From: Burkholderia latens
Lineage (GTDB): Bacteria > Pseudomonadota > Gammaproteobacteria > Burkholderiales > Burkholderiaceae
Assembly: GCF_902499045.1 (NCBI RefSeq)
Contig: NZ_CABVPL010000046.1
Span: 1-62,491 of the forward strand
DNA: 62,491 bases
Direction of reading: 5' to 3'
Shown here: positions 28,379 through 37,272 of the stretch, one piece after another
How positions within the stretch are numbered: the first letter of the stretch is position 1
Layout of the letters: each line of letters starts with the position of its first letter
The notes under the pieces: model-generated
What the model saw: only the letters and a program-made list of their open reading frames with translations
Told to the model about the DNA's origin: nothing
The model's database searches: none
Position numbers and translations under genes: made by a program

Positions 28379-29581
28379 TCAATGCGCGAGTTCGACGGGT
28401 TCGGCCGTGCGTTCCGGCAGGCCCTGGCCGCGATCGAGACGGCCGCTCAGCGCGGTCAGGGCGAATGCGCCGAGCGTGACGACGGCGGCGATCCACGGCG
28501 TATGGCCGAGGCCGACGTTCGCGACGATCAGCCCGCCGAGCGACGAGCCGCCCGCGACGCCGAGGTTGAACGCGGCGATGTTGAAGCCCGACGCGACGTC
28601 GGTGGCGTCCGGCGTGAAGTGGCGCGCCTGCTTGACGACATACACCTGCAGGCCCGGCACGTTGCCGAACGCGACCGCGCCCCATGCGAGCATCGTCAGC
28701 ACTGCAAGCCACTTCACGTGCACCGTGAACGTCAGCGCGAGCAGCACGATCGCGAGCAGCAGGAAAATTCGCTTGAGCGCGTTGACCGGGCCGACGCGGT
28801 CCGCGAGCTTGCCGCCCCACACGTTGCCGAACGCGACCGACACGCCGTAGCCGACGAGCACGAGGCTGACCTGCGACGGCGTGAAGCCGGCGAGCCGTTC
28901 GAGCAGCGGCGCCATGTACGTGAACGCAATCAGCGAGCCGCCGTAGCCGACCGCCGTCATCGCGTAGACGAGCAGCAGGCGCGGCTGCGCGAGCACGCGG
29001 AACTGGCGGGCGAGCGGCGCGGGCGGCGTCTGCGGCAGGCCGCGCGGCACGAACGCCACCGCGCCGACGAACGCGACGAGCCCGAACAGCGCGACGATCA
29101 GGAACGTCGCGCGCCAGCCGAAGTGCTGGCCGATGAAGGTGCCGAGCGGAATGCCGGCGACGAACGCGACGGTCATCCCGCTGAACATCGTCGCGATCGC
29201 GCTCGCGGCCTTGTCCTTCGGCACGAGCGTCGTCGCGATGATCGAGCCGACCGAAAAGAACACGCCGTGCGCGAGGCCGGTGAGCACGCGCGCGACGACC
29301 AGCGATTCGTAGCCCGGCGCCTGCCACGCGACGAGGTTGCCGATGGTGAACAGCGCCATCAGCGCGGCGAGCAGCGTCTTGCGCGGCACGCGGCCGGTGA
29401 GCGCGGTGAGCAGCGGCGCGCCGATCGCGACGCTCAGTGCGTAGAGGCTGACGAGCAGGCCGGCCGACGGCAGGCTGACGCCGAGATCGGCGCCGATCGT
29501 CGGAATCAGTCCGACGATCACGAATTCGGTCGTGCCGATGGCAAACGCGCTGATGGTCAGCGCAAGCAGGGCGAGAGGCAT
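28379..29581 (-). CDS. MFS efflux transporter (DHA1, AraJ/YdhP-like)
   Basis: The 400-residue inner-membrane protein has 12 predicted helices. The first opens LLALTISAFAIGTTEFVIVGL, the hallmark of the AraJ/SotB/YdhP branch; the loop 2-3 motif is GRVPRK and helix 4 carries RVLTGLAHGVFFSVG. Such pumps export sugars or drugs by proton antiport. It heads a three-gene leftward unit and is divergent from a LysR gene, the usual arrangement for an inducible efflux/detoxification operon. Confidence 0.88.
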   Translation of the reverse strand: MPLALLALTISAFAIGTTEFVIVGLIPTIGADLGVSLPSAGLLVSLYALSVAIGAPLLTALTGRVPRKTLLAALMALFTIGNLVAWQAPGYESLVVARVLTGLAHGVFFSVGSIIATTLVPKDKAASAIATMFSGMTVAFVAGIPLGTFIGQHFGWRATFLIVALFGLVAFVGAVAFVPRGLPQTPPAPLARQFRVLAQPRLLLVYAMTAVGYGGSLIAFTYMAPLLERLAGFTPSQVSLVLVGYGVSVAFGNVWGGKLADRVGPVNALKRIFLLLAIVLLALTFTVHVKWLAVLTMLAWGAVAFGNVPGLQVYVVKQARHFTPDATDVASGFNIAAFNLGVAGGSSLGGLIVANVGLGHTPWIAAVVTLGAFALTALSGRLDRGQGLPERTAEPVELAH

Positions 29582-29663
29582 GATGGGATCCAGGTCCGGT
29601 AAGGATGGATCGCAGTGTGCCGCCTTTACTTTTGCGGAAAAACTGGTCTATAAACCAAATTGT

Positions 29664-29679
29664 TTTGATTTCAGGTCAA
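29664..29679. promoter_or_regulatory. Candidate LysR operator between LysR and MFS genes
   Basis: TTTGATTTCAGGTCAA ends 2 bp before the LysR start codon and lies 83-98 bp upstream of the MFS start. It is the partner of the motif upstream of dkgB. Its overlap with the LysR ribosome site fits autorepression. Confidence 0.6.
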
Positions 29680-29681
29680 CA

Positions 29682-30623
29682 ATGAAAATCACGCTCGACG
29701 AACTCCAGGCCTTTGCCGCCGTGGTCGACACCGGTTCGATCACGGCCGCCGCGCAGCAGCTCGACCTGACCGTGTCGGCCGCCAGCCGCACGCTCGCGCG
29801 GCTCGAGGAGAAGCTGAAGACCACGCTGCTGCGCCGGACCACGCGCCGGCTCGAACTGACCGAAGAGGGGCGCGCGTTCCTGCAGGATGCGCGCGCGATC
29901 ATCGAGTCGGTCGAGAACGCCGAGGAGCAGATGCTCGCGCGGCGGGAGATGCCGTCGGGGCGGCTGCGCGTCGACGCCGCGACGCCGTTCATGCTGCACG
30001 TGATCGTGCCGCTCGTGCGCGGCTATCGAGAACGCTTTCCGAAGGTCGAGCTGGAACTGAACAGCAACGAGGGAATCATCGACTTGCTGGAGCGGCGCAC
30101 CGACGTCGCGATCCGGATCGGCCGGCTCAAGGATTCGACGCTGCACAGCCGGCGGATCGGCAACAGCCGGCTGCGCATCCTCGCGAGCCCCGCGTATCTC
30201 GACGCGCACGGCGCGCCGCGCAAGGTGGAGGATCTCGCCAGACACACGCTGCTCGGCTTCACGCAGCCCGAGTCGCTGAACGTTTGGCCGATCCTCGGCA
30301 CGGACGGCGAGCCGTGCCGGATCGAGCCGGGCGTGTGGTCGTCGAGCGGCGAGACGCTGCGGCAGCTCGCGCTCGAAGGCGCGGGCATCGTATGCCTGTC
30401 GGATTTCATGACCGCGCAGGATCGCGACGCCGGCCGGCTCGTGCCGGTGCTCGCGCGGCAGACGCTCGACGTCGAGCAGCCGATCAACGCGGTGTATTAC
30501 CGGAACACCGCGATTTCGTCGCGGATTGCGTCGTTCGTCGATTACATGATCGAGGTGCTGGGCGGCGGGAGCGGCGGCGATGCGCCGGCGCGGCGCAAGG
30601 CCGCGTGGCTCGGGCAGATGTAG
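29682..30623 (+). CDS. LysR-family transcriptional regulator
   Basis: The 313-residue protein has an N-terminal helix-turn-helix (LQAFAAVVDTGSITAAAQQL and LTVSAASRTLARLEE) and a PBP2_CrgA-like effector domain (RLRVDAATPFMLHVIVPLV, DVAIRIGRLKDSTL). CrgA-type LysR proteins often control a divergent oxidoreductase or efflux operon and respond to quinones or alpha,beta-unsaturated compounds. It is divergent from the MFS gene. A motif shared with the dkgB promoter suggests it controls both leftward units. Start ATG 29682 begins the domain immediately. Confidence 0.92.
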   Translation: MKITLDELQAFAAVVDTGSITAAAQQLDLTVSAASRTLARLEEKLKTTLLRRTTRRLELTEEGRAFLQDARAIIESVENAEEQMLARREMPSGRLRVDAATPFMLHVIVPLVRGYRERFPKVELELNSNEGIIDLLERRTDVAIRIGRLKDSTLHSRRIGNSRLRILASPAYLDAHGAPRKVEDLARHTLLGFTQPESLNVWPILGTDGEPCRIEPGVWSSSGETLRQLALEGAGIVCLSDFMTAQDRDAGRLVPVLARQTLDVEQPINAVYYRNTAISSRIASFVDYMIEVLGGGSGGDAPARRKAAWLGQM

Positions 30624-30823
30624 CGACGGCGGGCTCCGTCGCGGATGCAGGACGTCATTCCGGCGCGTGGCGCCTCATCGGATTGGCTCGAGCCGGACGT
30701 AACGGCGGGGGCACGCGTGCGCCCGTCGTCTCGATGTGACGACGCATGCCGACGGCGCTCGCGCCGCCGGCATGCCATCGTGTATCGGGCTTCTCGCGCC
30801 GCCTGCTTCGGCCGTGCGTTCCG

Positions 30824-32299
30824 TTATGCCTCTTCGGCCCACGACATGCTGTCGCGCGCGAGCAGCGCGGACGATGCCGCGGGCCCGAACGTGCCGGCCG
30901 TGTAGAGGCGCGGACGGTCGCCGAGCTGCTTCCAGCCGTCGAGGATCGGCTCGACCCACGACCATGCGGCTTCGAGCTCGTCGCGGCGCATGAAGTGCGT
31001 GAGGCGCCCGCGGATCACGTCGATCAGCAGCCGCTCGTACGCCTCCGCGCGCCGCTCCGGCATCGCTTGCTGCAGGTCGAGGTTCAGGCTCACCGGCACC
31101 ATCTTCATCCCGCTGCCCGGTTCCTTCGCGAGCATCTGCAGCTGGATCGACTCTTCCGGCTGGAGCTGGATCACGAGGCGGTTGCTGTAGTGGCGCGGGC
31201 CGCTCGGGATGATCGAGAACGGCATGTCCGCGAACTCGATCACGATTTCCGACTGGCGGCGCTGCAGCCGCTTGCCGGTGCGCAGGAAGAACGGCACGTT
31301 CGCCCAGCGCCAGTTGTTGATGTATGCGCGCAGCGCGACGAAGGTCTCCGCGTGGCTGTCCGCCGGCACGTTGTCTTCTTCCAGATAGCCCTTGACCGGC
31401 TGGCCGTCCACCGCGCCGGCCGTGTACTGCCCGCGCACCGTGTCGCGCGCGACGTCCGACAGCGCCATCGGCCGCAGCGAGCGCAGCACCTTCAGCTTTT
31501 CATCGCGCACCGCGTCCGGGTCGAGCGACACCGGCGGCTCCATCGCGACGATGCACAGCAGCTGCAGCAGATGGTTCTGCACCATGTCGCGCAGCGCGCC
31601 GGTGTGGTCGTAGAAGCCCGCGCGGCTGCCGACACCGACCGTCTCCGCGACCGTGATCTGCACGCTGCGAATGCTCGGCGCCTGCCACAGCGGCCCGAAG
31701 ATCGGGTTGCCGAAGCGCAGCACCATCAGGTTCTGCACGGTCTCCTTGCCGAGGTAGTGGTCGATCCGGTAGATCTGCGATTCCTCGAAATGCTTGCCGA
31801 CCGCGTCGTTGATCGCCTTCGCCGATGCGAGATCGTGACCGAGCGGCTTCTCGAGGACGACGCGCGAGCGCGCATCGACGAGATGCGCGGCGGACAGGTT
31901 ATCGCAGATCGTCGTGAACAGCTCCGGCGACGTCGACAGGTAGAACACGCGGATCGCGTCGCCGCGCGCCGCTTCGGCGAGCCGCGCGTAGTCTGCCGGC
32001 GCGTTCACGTCGATCAGCACGTACTTGAACAGGTCGAGGAAGCGGGCCCACGCTTCGGCGTCGAACGCCTTCTCGTCGATGAACGGGCGCGACTGCTCGT
32101 CCATGAACTTGCGGTAGCCGTCGATACCCCAGTCGCGCCGGCCGACCGCGATGATGCGCGTGTCCGGCGGCAGGTTGCAGTGCAGATGCGCCATGTACAG
32201 CGCGGGCAGCAGCTTGCGGGCGGCCAGGTCGCCGCCGCCGCCGAAGATGATCATGTCGACGGGCTGCTCGGCTTCGGTCTGGTTGGGCTTATTCGTCAT
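30824..32299 (-). CDS. zwf: Glucose-6-phosphate dehydrogenase
   Basis: The 491-residue enzyme oxidises glucose 6-phosphate to 6-phosphogluconolactone and supplies NADPH. The nucleotide loop is IIFGGGGDLAARKLLPAL (about 17-34); the substrate/active site is YRIDHYLGKETVQNL with the catalytic His, and KPLGHD supplies the conserved Lys. Length is standard. Start ATG 32299 begins the protein; upstream frame is non-coding. Here it stands alone without pgl, glk or edd, so it may be a second copy or an NADPH source for the neighbouring reductases. Confidence 0.95.
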   Translation of the reverse strand: MTNKPNQTEAEQPVDMIIFGGGGDLAARKLLPALYMAHLHCNLPPDTRIIAVGRRDWGIDGYRKFMDEQSRPFIDEKAFDAEAWARFLDLFKYVLIDVNAPADYARLAEAARGDAIRVFYLSTSPELFTTICDNLSAAHLVDARSRVVLEKPLGHDLASAKAINDAVGKHFEESQIYRIDHYLGKETVQNLMVLRFGNPIFGPLWQAPSIRSVQITVAETVGVGSRAGFYDHTGALRDMVQNHLLQLLCIVAMEPPVSLDPDAVRDEKLKVLRSLRPMALSDVARDTVRGQYTAGAVDGQPVKGYLEEDNVPADSHAETFVALRAYINNWRWANVPFFLRTGKRLQRRQSEIVIEFADMPFSIIPSGPRHYSNRLVIQLQPEESIQLQMLAKEPGSGMKMVPVSLNLDLQQAMPERRAEAYERLLIDVIRGRLTHFMRRDELEAAWSWVEPILDGWKQLGDRPRLYTAGTFGPAASSALLARDSMSWAEEA

Positions 32300-32467
32300 G
32301 AGTGATTCGCGGTCTGGAACGGGTGAGCGTGGAACGAACGTCGACGCGCCGGCCGCCGGTGGGTTGGCGTGCCGGTACGTGAAAACGCTAATAGTGCCCG
32401 GTTTTGACGAATCGTGGAGCGGTTCTCCCATGTAACCGCGCTTGCATTGCTTCCGGAATTGCGATTA

Positions 32468-32487
32468 TGATTGAGCACTCACTCATT
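32468..32487. promoter_or_regulatory. Candidate TetR operator upstream of the TetR gene
   Basis: TGATTGAGCACTCACTCATT is a near-palindrome 14 bp before the TetR GTG. Its reverse complement shares the 11-mer AATGAGTGAGT and further bases with the repeat at 33219-33240 in front of the SDR gene. Confidence 0.65.
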
Positions 32488-32500
32488 AAAGGAAGCCGAC

Positions 32501-33079
32501 GTGGCCCGACCGCGTAGTCCCGACAAGCACGATGCCATCCTGGCCGCTGCCGCGCGTGCGCTCGCGGAGGACGGCGCGAGCGCGACCACCGCGCGCATCG
32601 CGCGGCTCGCGGGCGTCGCGGAAGGCACCGTGTTCACCTATTTCGAGACCAAGGACGTGTTGCTGAACGCGTTGTACGTGAGCCTGAAGGCCGACATGCG
32701 CGACGCGATGATGACCGGTTTCCCGGAGCACGCGCCCGCCGAACAGGCGATGCGGCATGCGTGGAACGGCTACGTGTCGTGGGGCGTCGCGAATCCGGAC
32801 GGGCGGCGCGCGCTGCAACAGCTCGGCGTCAGCGGCCGCATCGACGACGCGCACCGCGCGGCCGGGGCCGAAGGCTTCGGCGCGGTGCGGGCGCTGCTGC
32901 GCGAGCACGCCGCCGCGGTTCGCGGGCTGAACGCCGACGATGCGCATGCGTTCTGTGCCGCGCTTTTCACGTCGATCGCGGAAACGACGATGGAGTCGAT
33001 CGCGCGCGATCCGGTGCAGGCCGATGGATATCGGGAAGCCGGTTTCCGTGCGTTGTGGGCCGTGTTGCAAGCGGTATGA
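32501..33079 (+). CDS. TetR-family regulator
   Basis: The 192-residue protein begins ARPRSPDKHDAILAAAARAL and has the helix-turn-helix TTARIARLAGVAEGTVFTYF (about 26-45). The GTG at 32501 was chosen because AAAGGAAG sits just upstream and family members begin M-A-R-P-R; an ATG at 32471 would run through the operator. Operator-like repeats occur before this gene and before the SDR gene, so it probably represses both. Confidence 0.9.
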   Translation: MARPRSPDKHDAILAAAARALAEDGASATTARIARLAGVAEGTVFTYFETKDVLLNALYVSLKADMRDAMMTGFPEHAPAEQAMRHAWNGYVSWGVANPDGRRALQQLGVSGRIDDAHRAAGAEGFGAVRALLREHAAAVRGLNADDAHAFCAALFTSIAETTMESIARDPVQADGYREAGFRALWAVLQAV

Positions 33080-33218
33080 GCGAAGCGGCCGCGTGACGAA
33101 ATGCCGAAGGCGGTATCGGCTGCGGATTCGGTGCCGGCGCCGCTGCGCCGAATGGATCGCACGCGTTTTCAGCCAGGGCGAGACACGGCCGGAAACGACC
33201 GCTTGAATCGCCCATATT

Positions 33219-33240
33219 AATGAGTGAGTAATCATTCATT
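33219..33240. promoter_or_regulatory. Candidate TetR operator upstream of the SDR gene
   Basis: AATGAGTGAG and CATTCATT half-elements form an imperfect inverted repeat 30 bp before the SDR start. It matches the sequence in front of the TetR gene at 32468-32487. Confidence 0.65.
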
Positions 33241-33270
33241 TGTTGTTTCAACTTTGTCGAGGAGCGAGAT

Positions 33271-34146
33271 ATGTCGAAAGTCTGGCTGGTAACGGGGGCC
33301 GCGCGCGGCCTGGGGCGTTCGATCGCGGAAGCGGTGCTGGCAGCGGGCGACCGGCTGGTGGCCGGCGCGCGCGATCCCGCGCGGCTTGCGGATCTGGTGG
33401 AACGGTACGGCGAGCGCGTGCTTCCGGTCGCGCTCGACGTGACCGACGAAGCGGCGGCCGCGCATGCGGTGACGGCCGCCCGCGACGCGTTCGGCCGCGT
33501 CGACGTGCTCGTGAACAACGCCGGCTACGGTCATACGGCGCCGTTCGAGCAAATGAGCGCGGCCGACTTCCGCGACCAGATCGAAACGAACCTGTTCGGC
33601 GTGATCAATCTCACGCGCGCGGTGTTGCCGACGATGCGTGCGCAACGCGCGGGCCACATCTTCCAGGTATCGTCGGTCGGCGGGCGCACGGCGACGCCGG
33701 GCCTGTCCGCGTATCAGGCCGCGAAATGGGCGGTCGGCGGATTCAGCGACGTGCTGTCGAAGGAAGTCGCGCCGTTCGGCGTGCGCGTATGCACGCTCGA
33801 GCCGGGCGGGATGCGGACCGACTGGGCCGCGCAGGCGAAGCGCGACGTCGAAGGCCTGCTGCCCGACTATCGGCCGTCGGTCGGCAAGATTCTCGAATTG
33901 CTGGGCGCATATGGCGGCCACGAGGTCGGCGATCCCGTGCGGATCGCGGCGCTGATCGTCGAGTTGTCGCGCCGCGACGACGTGCCGATGCGGCTGCTGC
34001 TCGGCGGCGACGCGCTGTTCGTGTGCGAGCAGGCGGAAACGCAACGTGCTGAAGAGGCGGTGCGGTGGCGCGACGCGACGTTGTCGACGATGTTCCCGGA
34101 CGCGAAGCTGCCCGACGGGCTGGAGGAACTGAAGAAGGCCGGTTGA
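33271..34146 (+). CDS. Short-chain dehydrogenase/reductase
   Basis: The 291-residue classical SDR has the cofactor motif TGAARGLG (8-15), NNAG in the fourth strand, and catalytic Ser-Tyr-Lys as SSVGG and YQAAK. The Arg/Asp after strand 2 (GARDPARL) suggests NADP(H). Its substrate is unknown. It follows the TetR gene by about 190 bp and has GAGGAG before the ATG. The C-terminal extension (about 245-291) is longer than in minimal SDRs. Confidence 0.9.
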   Translation: MSKVWLVTGAARGLGRSIAEAVLAAGDRLVAGARDPARLADLVERYGERVLPVALDVTDEAAAAHAVTAARDAFGRVDVLVNNAGYGHTAPFEQMSAADFRDQIETNLFGVINLTRAVLPTMRAQRAGHIFQVSSVGGRTATPGLSAYQAAKWAVGGFSDVLSKEVAPFGVRVCTLEPGGMRTDWAAQAKRDVEGLLPDYRPSVGKILELLGAYGGHEVGDPVRIAALIVELSRRDDVPMRLLLGGDALFVCEQAETQRAEEAVRWRDATLSTMFPDAKLPDGLEELKKAG

Positions 34147-34275
34147 GTCCGGAGCGGCGGTATCGGGTCACGTGTTCGGGTGAGCGGCGCGCCCGCTGCC
34201 GCGGGTCGGCCGCGCGAGCGCAAGCGGAAGGCGGCGGCACGTCTGCCCCGTCTTCGCAGCCGTCGCCGCCCCCTG

Positions 34276-34854
34276 TCATCGCCCCAACGCGTAAAACTCC
34301 GCATTCGGCCGCATGTTCGTCACGTTCGCGATGCGGTTCGACATCCCGAAGAATGCCGAGATCGCCGCGATGTCCCACGCGTCCTCGTCGGTGAAGCCAT
34401 GCGATTTCAACGTGTCGAAGTCCGCTTCGCCGACCAGATGCGCGGCCTGCGACACCTTCATCGCGAAGTCGAGCATCGCCTTCTGCCGCGCGGTGATGTC
34501 GGCCTTGCGGTAGTTGGTCGCGACCTGGTCGGCGATCAGCGGATCCTTCGCGCGAATGCGCAGGATCGCGCCGTGCGCGATCACGCAGTACTGGCACTCG
34601 TTCGCGCTGCTGGTCGCCACGACGATCATTTCGCGTTCGGCCTTCGTGAGGTTGCCGGGCTTGTCCATCAGCGCGTCGTGATACGCGAAGAACGCGCGGA
34701 ACTCGTCCGGGCGATGCGCGAGCGTGACGAACACGTTCGGGATGAAGCCCGACTTTTCCTGCACGGCCGCGATCCGTTCGCGAATGTCGTCGGGCAGGTC
34801 GTCGAGCGCCGGCACCGGGAAGCGGCTGACGGGGGCGTTGTGTGCGGACGTCAT
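34276..34854 (-). CDS. Peroxidase-related AhpD-like protein (carboxymuconolactone decarboxylase family)
   Basis: The 192-residue helical protein has the AhpD-type redox motif CQYCVIAH (CxxCxxxH) preceded by the conserved Glu in AEREMIVVATSSANE. Such enzymes reduce peroxides or act as thiol-disulfide partners. It belongs to the peroxidase-related group with the long N-terminus ALDDLPDDIRERIAAV. It lies downstream of acuI (86 bp), same strand. GGAG lies close before the ATG. Confidence 0.88.
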   Translation of the reverse strand: MTSAHNAPVSRFPVPALDDLPDDIRERIAAVQEKSGFIPNVFVTLAHRPDEFRAFFAYHDALMDKPGNLTKAEREMIVVATSSANECQYCVIAHGAILRIRAKDPLIADQVATNYRKADITARQKAMLDFAMKVSQAAHLVGEADFDTLKSHGFTDEDAWDIAAISAFFGMSNRIANVTNMRPNAEFYALGR

Positions 34855-34939
34855 GGGGTCTCCTGAATGAAGTGGCGCGGGCGGTCTCGATGCGCGAGCC
34901 GCTCGTCGATAAAGAAACGATGGGGCGCCGTTGCCGGCG

Positions 34940-35923
34940 TCATGCGTTGACGTCGACGACGATGCGGCCGCGCACCTTGCCGCCGATCAGTTCGCCGGCG
35001 AGCGGGATGACGTCGCCGAGGCCGACCCGGTGAGCGATCGTGCCGAGCTTGTCCACGTCCAGATCGGACGCGAGGCGGCGCCATGCTTCCAGCCGCTCGG
35101 CGCGCGGGCACATCACGCTGTCGATGCCGACGAGCGTCACGCCGCGCAGGATGAACGGCGCGACGGTCGCGGGGAAGTCCATCCCGGCGGCGAGGCCGCA
35201 GGCCGTCACCACGCCGCGATAGCGCGTGGTCGCGCATACGTTCGCGAGCACGTGGCTGCCGGCGACGTCGACGGCACCGGCCCATCGCTCCTTGCCGAGC
35301 GGCTTGCCCGGTGCGCCGAACTGCGACCGGTCGAGGATCTCCGCCGCGCCGAGCTGCCGCAGGTAGTCGGCATCGTCGGGGCGGCCGGTCACGGCGACGA
35401 CGCGATAGCCGAGCCGCGCGAGGATCGCGGTGGCGACGCTGCCGACGCCGCCTGCCGCACCGGTCACGACGATCTCGCCGTCGCGTGGGCGCACGCCATG
35501 CCGTTCCAGCGCCATCACGCACAGCATCGCGGTGTAGCCGGCCGTGCCGATCGCCATCGCCTGTTGCGGCGAGAACGCGGACGGCAGCGGCACGAGCCAG
35601 TCGCCATCGACGCGCGCTTTCTGCGCGAGGCCGCCCCAGTGCGTTTCGCCGACACCCCAGCCGTTGAGCACCACGCGATCGCCGATGCGGTATTCCGGAT
35701 GCGTGCTGTGCTCGACTTCGCCGACCAGATCGATGCCCGGCACCATCGGGAACTTGCGGACCACCGGGCTCTTGCCGGTGATCGCGAGCCCGTCCTTGTA
35801 ATTCAGCGTCGAATAGCCGACGCGGATCGTCACGTTGCCTGCAGGCAGTTGCGCGTCGTCCAGCGTCTTCAGCTGCGCGTGCTGGCCGGTTTCGTCCTTG
35901 TCGATCACGATGCCCTGGAACAT
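34940..35923 (-). CDS. acuI: Acrylyl-CoA reductase-type MDR oxidoreductase AcuI/YhdH
   Basis: The 327-residue medium-chain reductase matches AcuI/Yhd[21 protein letters not shown] cut to its core, [10 protein letters not shown], and the NADP-binding loop [20 protein letters not shown]. It reduces acryloyl-CoA (from acrylate or DMSP breakdown) to propionyl-CoA. The upstream TetR gene on the same strand is of the AcuR type, as in Rhodobacter acuRI. An inverted repeat lies between the acuR stop and acuI start. GGAG precedes the ATG. Confidence 0.92.
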   Translation of the reverse strand: MFQGIVIDKDETGQHAQLKTLDDAQLPAGNVTIRVGYSTLNYKDGLAITGKSPVVRKFPMVPGIDLVGEVEHSTHPEYRIGDRVVLNGWGVGETHWGGLAQKARVDGDWLVPLPSAFSPQQAMAIGTAGYTAMLCVMALERHGVRPRDGEIVVTGAAGGVGSVATAILARLGYRVVAVTGRPDDADYLRQLGAAEILDRSQFGAPGKPLGKERWAGAVDVAGSHVLANVCATTRYRGVVTACGLAAGMDFPATVAPFILRGVTLVGIDSVMCPRAERLEAWRRLASDLDVDKLGTIAHRVGLGDVIPLAGELIGGKVRGRIVVDVNA

Positions 35924-35936
35924 GCGTTCTCCTTTT

Positions 35937-35951
35937 TAGACCGATCGTCTA
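35937..35951. promoter_or_regulatory. AcuR-type operator upstream of acuI
   Basis: TAGACCGATCGTCTA is a perfect palindrome with TAGAC/GTCTA arms. It lies 14 bp upstream of the acuI start, in the gap after acuR. A near copy precedes acuR (36618-36631). Confidence 0.75.
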
Positions 35952-35968
35952 GTTAATGGCAAAAAAAT

Positions 35969-36607
35969 TCAGCGGCGAGGCAAACCATTGAAGAAGAATT
36001 CGGCGAAGAGCGCGAGCGGTGCGTCGCTGCGTTCGAGCTTCGCGCGCAGCACGGCGCCTTCCCAGCCGATCCAGAAGAATGCGGCGAGCGCAGCGGGGTC
36101 GGCCGCGTCGGCCAGTTCGCCGGCTTGCTGCGCGGCGACGAGACAGTCGGCCAGCCGGCGCTGCCAATCCTCGAATGTCGCGCGCAGCCGTGCACGGAAA
36201 CTTTCGGGCAGCGCGCCCATTTCCTGGCCGAGATTGCCGATCAGGCAGCCTCGACCGTATTCGTAACGCGCCATGCCGTCGCGCGCATCGTCGACGAACG
36301 CGCGAATGCGCGCGAGCGGCGACGCTTCGGTCTGGCTGAAATGACGGTCGAGCTTGCGCGCGAAGAACTCGGCGTAGCGATCGATCAACTCGAGGCCGAA
36401 CGCCTCCTTGCTGTCGAAGTAGTGATAGAACGAGCCCTTCGGCACGCCGGCGCGGCTCAGAATCTCGTCGAGCCCGGTGGCCGAGAAGCCCTTTTCGGTG
36501 AGCACTTCCAGCCCGGTGCGCAGCAGCATGTCGCGGGTGGCGACGAGGTCTTCGTGCTGTTTGGGTGGCCGGCCGCGACGGCGCGGCGGATCAGTTCGAA
36601 CGTCCAT
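35969..36607 (-). CDS. acuR: AcuR-type TetR repressor
   Basis: The 212-residue TetR protein starts MDVRTDPPRRRGRPPKQHED, with the DNA-binding segment TGLDEILSRAGVPKGSFYHYF (about 36-55) and a TetR_C domain with the GCLIGNLGQE signature of the AcuR group. In Rhodobacter, AcuR represses acuR-acuI and is released by acrylate. Two copies of one palindrome flank the gene, so it likely controls itself and acuI separately. Start ATG 36607 leaves the operator upstream; ATG 36634 would place it in the gene. Confidence 0.88.
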   Translation of the reverse strand: MDVRTDPPRRRGRPPKQHEDLVATRDMLLRTGLEVLTEKGFSATGLDEILSRAGVPKGSFYHYFDSKEAFGLELIDRYAEFFARKLDRHFSQTEASPLARIRAFVDDARDGMARYEYGRGCLIGNLGQEMGALPESFRARLRATFEDWQRRLADCLVAAQQAGELADAADPAALAAFFWIGWEGAVLRAKLERSDAPLALFAEFFFNGLPRR

Positions 36608-36617
36608 GGGCGAATAA

Positions 36618-36631
36618 TAGACCGTTCGTCT
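36618..36631. promoter_or_regulatory. AcuR-type operator upstream of acuR
   Basis: TAGACCGTTCGTCT lies 11 bp upstream of the chosen acuR start. It differs at one internal base from the palindrome in front of acuI and lacks the last A. Confidence 0.7.
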
Positions 36632-36716
36632 CAAAAATCAAGCGTCGTGAGAGAACGGCTTGGTCGAGCGTCATGCCGTGCCGCCCGGTAGTTGATACCG
36701 CAGCCGTCGTGTGCGG

Positions 36717-37148
36717 TTAAAGCTGCTGGCGAAAATGCATGCCAAAAGCGAGTAAGCCCTGACGAAAGTAGAAGCGTTGTGCAAGAGCGTTGCCAAGGCC
36801 GGTATCAAGCACAAGATTCCCGCAGCTCTGCTTGCGCGCCTCATCGCGCAACGCGTCGATCAACGTCGCGCCAAGGCCGTGCTGACGAGCGCCGGCAGTA
36901 GTCACCAAATCGTCCACATAGAGAAAACGCCCGTACAGAAGGTTCTCCTGTATCCGATAACCGGCCAATGCGGCTATCTCTTTCCCCTGGAAGGCAGCCA
37001 GGATGCGATATCCCTGCCTGGCCTGGCGTTGCACTTGCTCCGTGAATGCGACGGCGTCCGTCAAGTGCGATCGCAATTGCCGCATGACACTGAAAGCGGC
37101 CTTGTAGTCTTGATCGCAGTCGAGATGATGTAGTCGAAACGTGTTCAT
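36717..37148 (-). CDS. GNAT-family N-acetyltransferase
   Basis: The 143-residue protein has the GNAT core: YVDDLVTTAGARQHGLGATL (about 76-95) with acetyl-CoA loop RQHGLG, and the last strand LVLDTGLGNALAQRFYFRQG. The acceptor is unknown. Codon use is less GC-biased than in the genes to the left, and the accessory segment appears to begin here. GGAACGCTC lies just before the ATG. Confidence 0.82.
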   Translation of the reverse strand: MNTFRLHHLDCDQDYKAAFSVMRQLRSHLTDAVAFTEQVQRQARQGYRILAAFQGKEIAALAGYRIQENLLYGRFLYVDDLVTTAGARQHGLGATLIDALRDEARKQSCGNLVLDTGLGNALAQRFYFRQGLLAFGMHFRQQL

Positions 37149-37272
37149 GAGCGTTCCTTACGTCCGGCCCGTCAATGACGAGGCGTACGACCTTCAAATA
37201 CGGACAAGGCCGGTTTATGGAGCATGGAGGGCGGACTTGCCGTACCTCGAACCACATACGCAACCAGACGTT

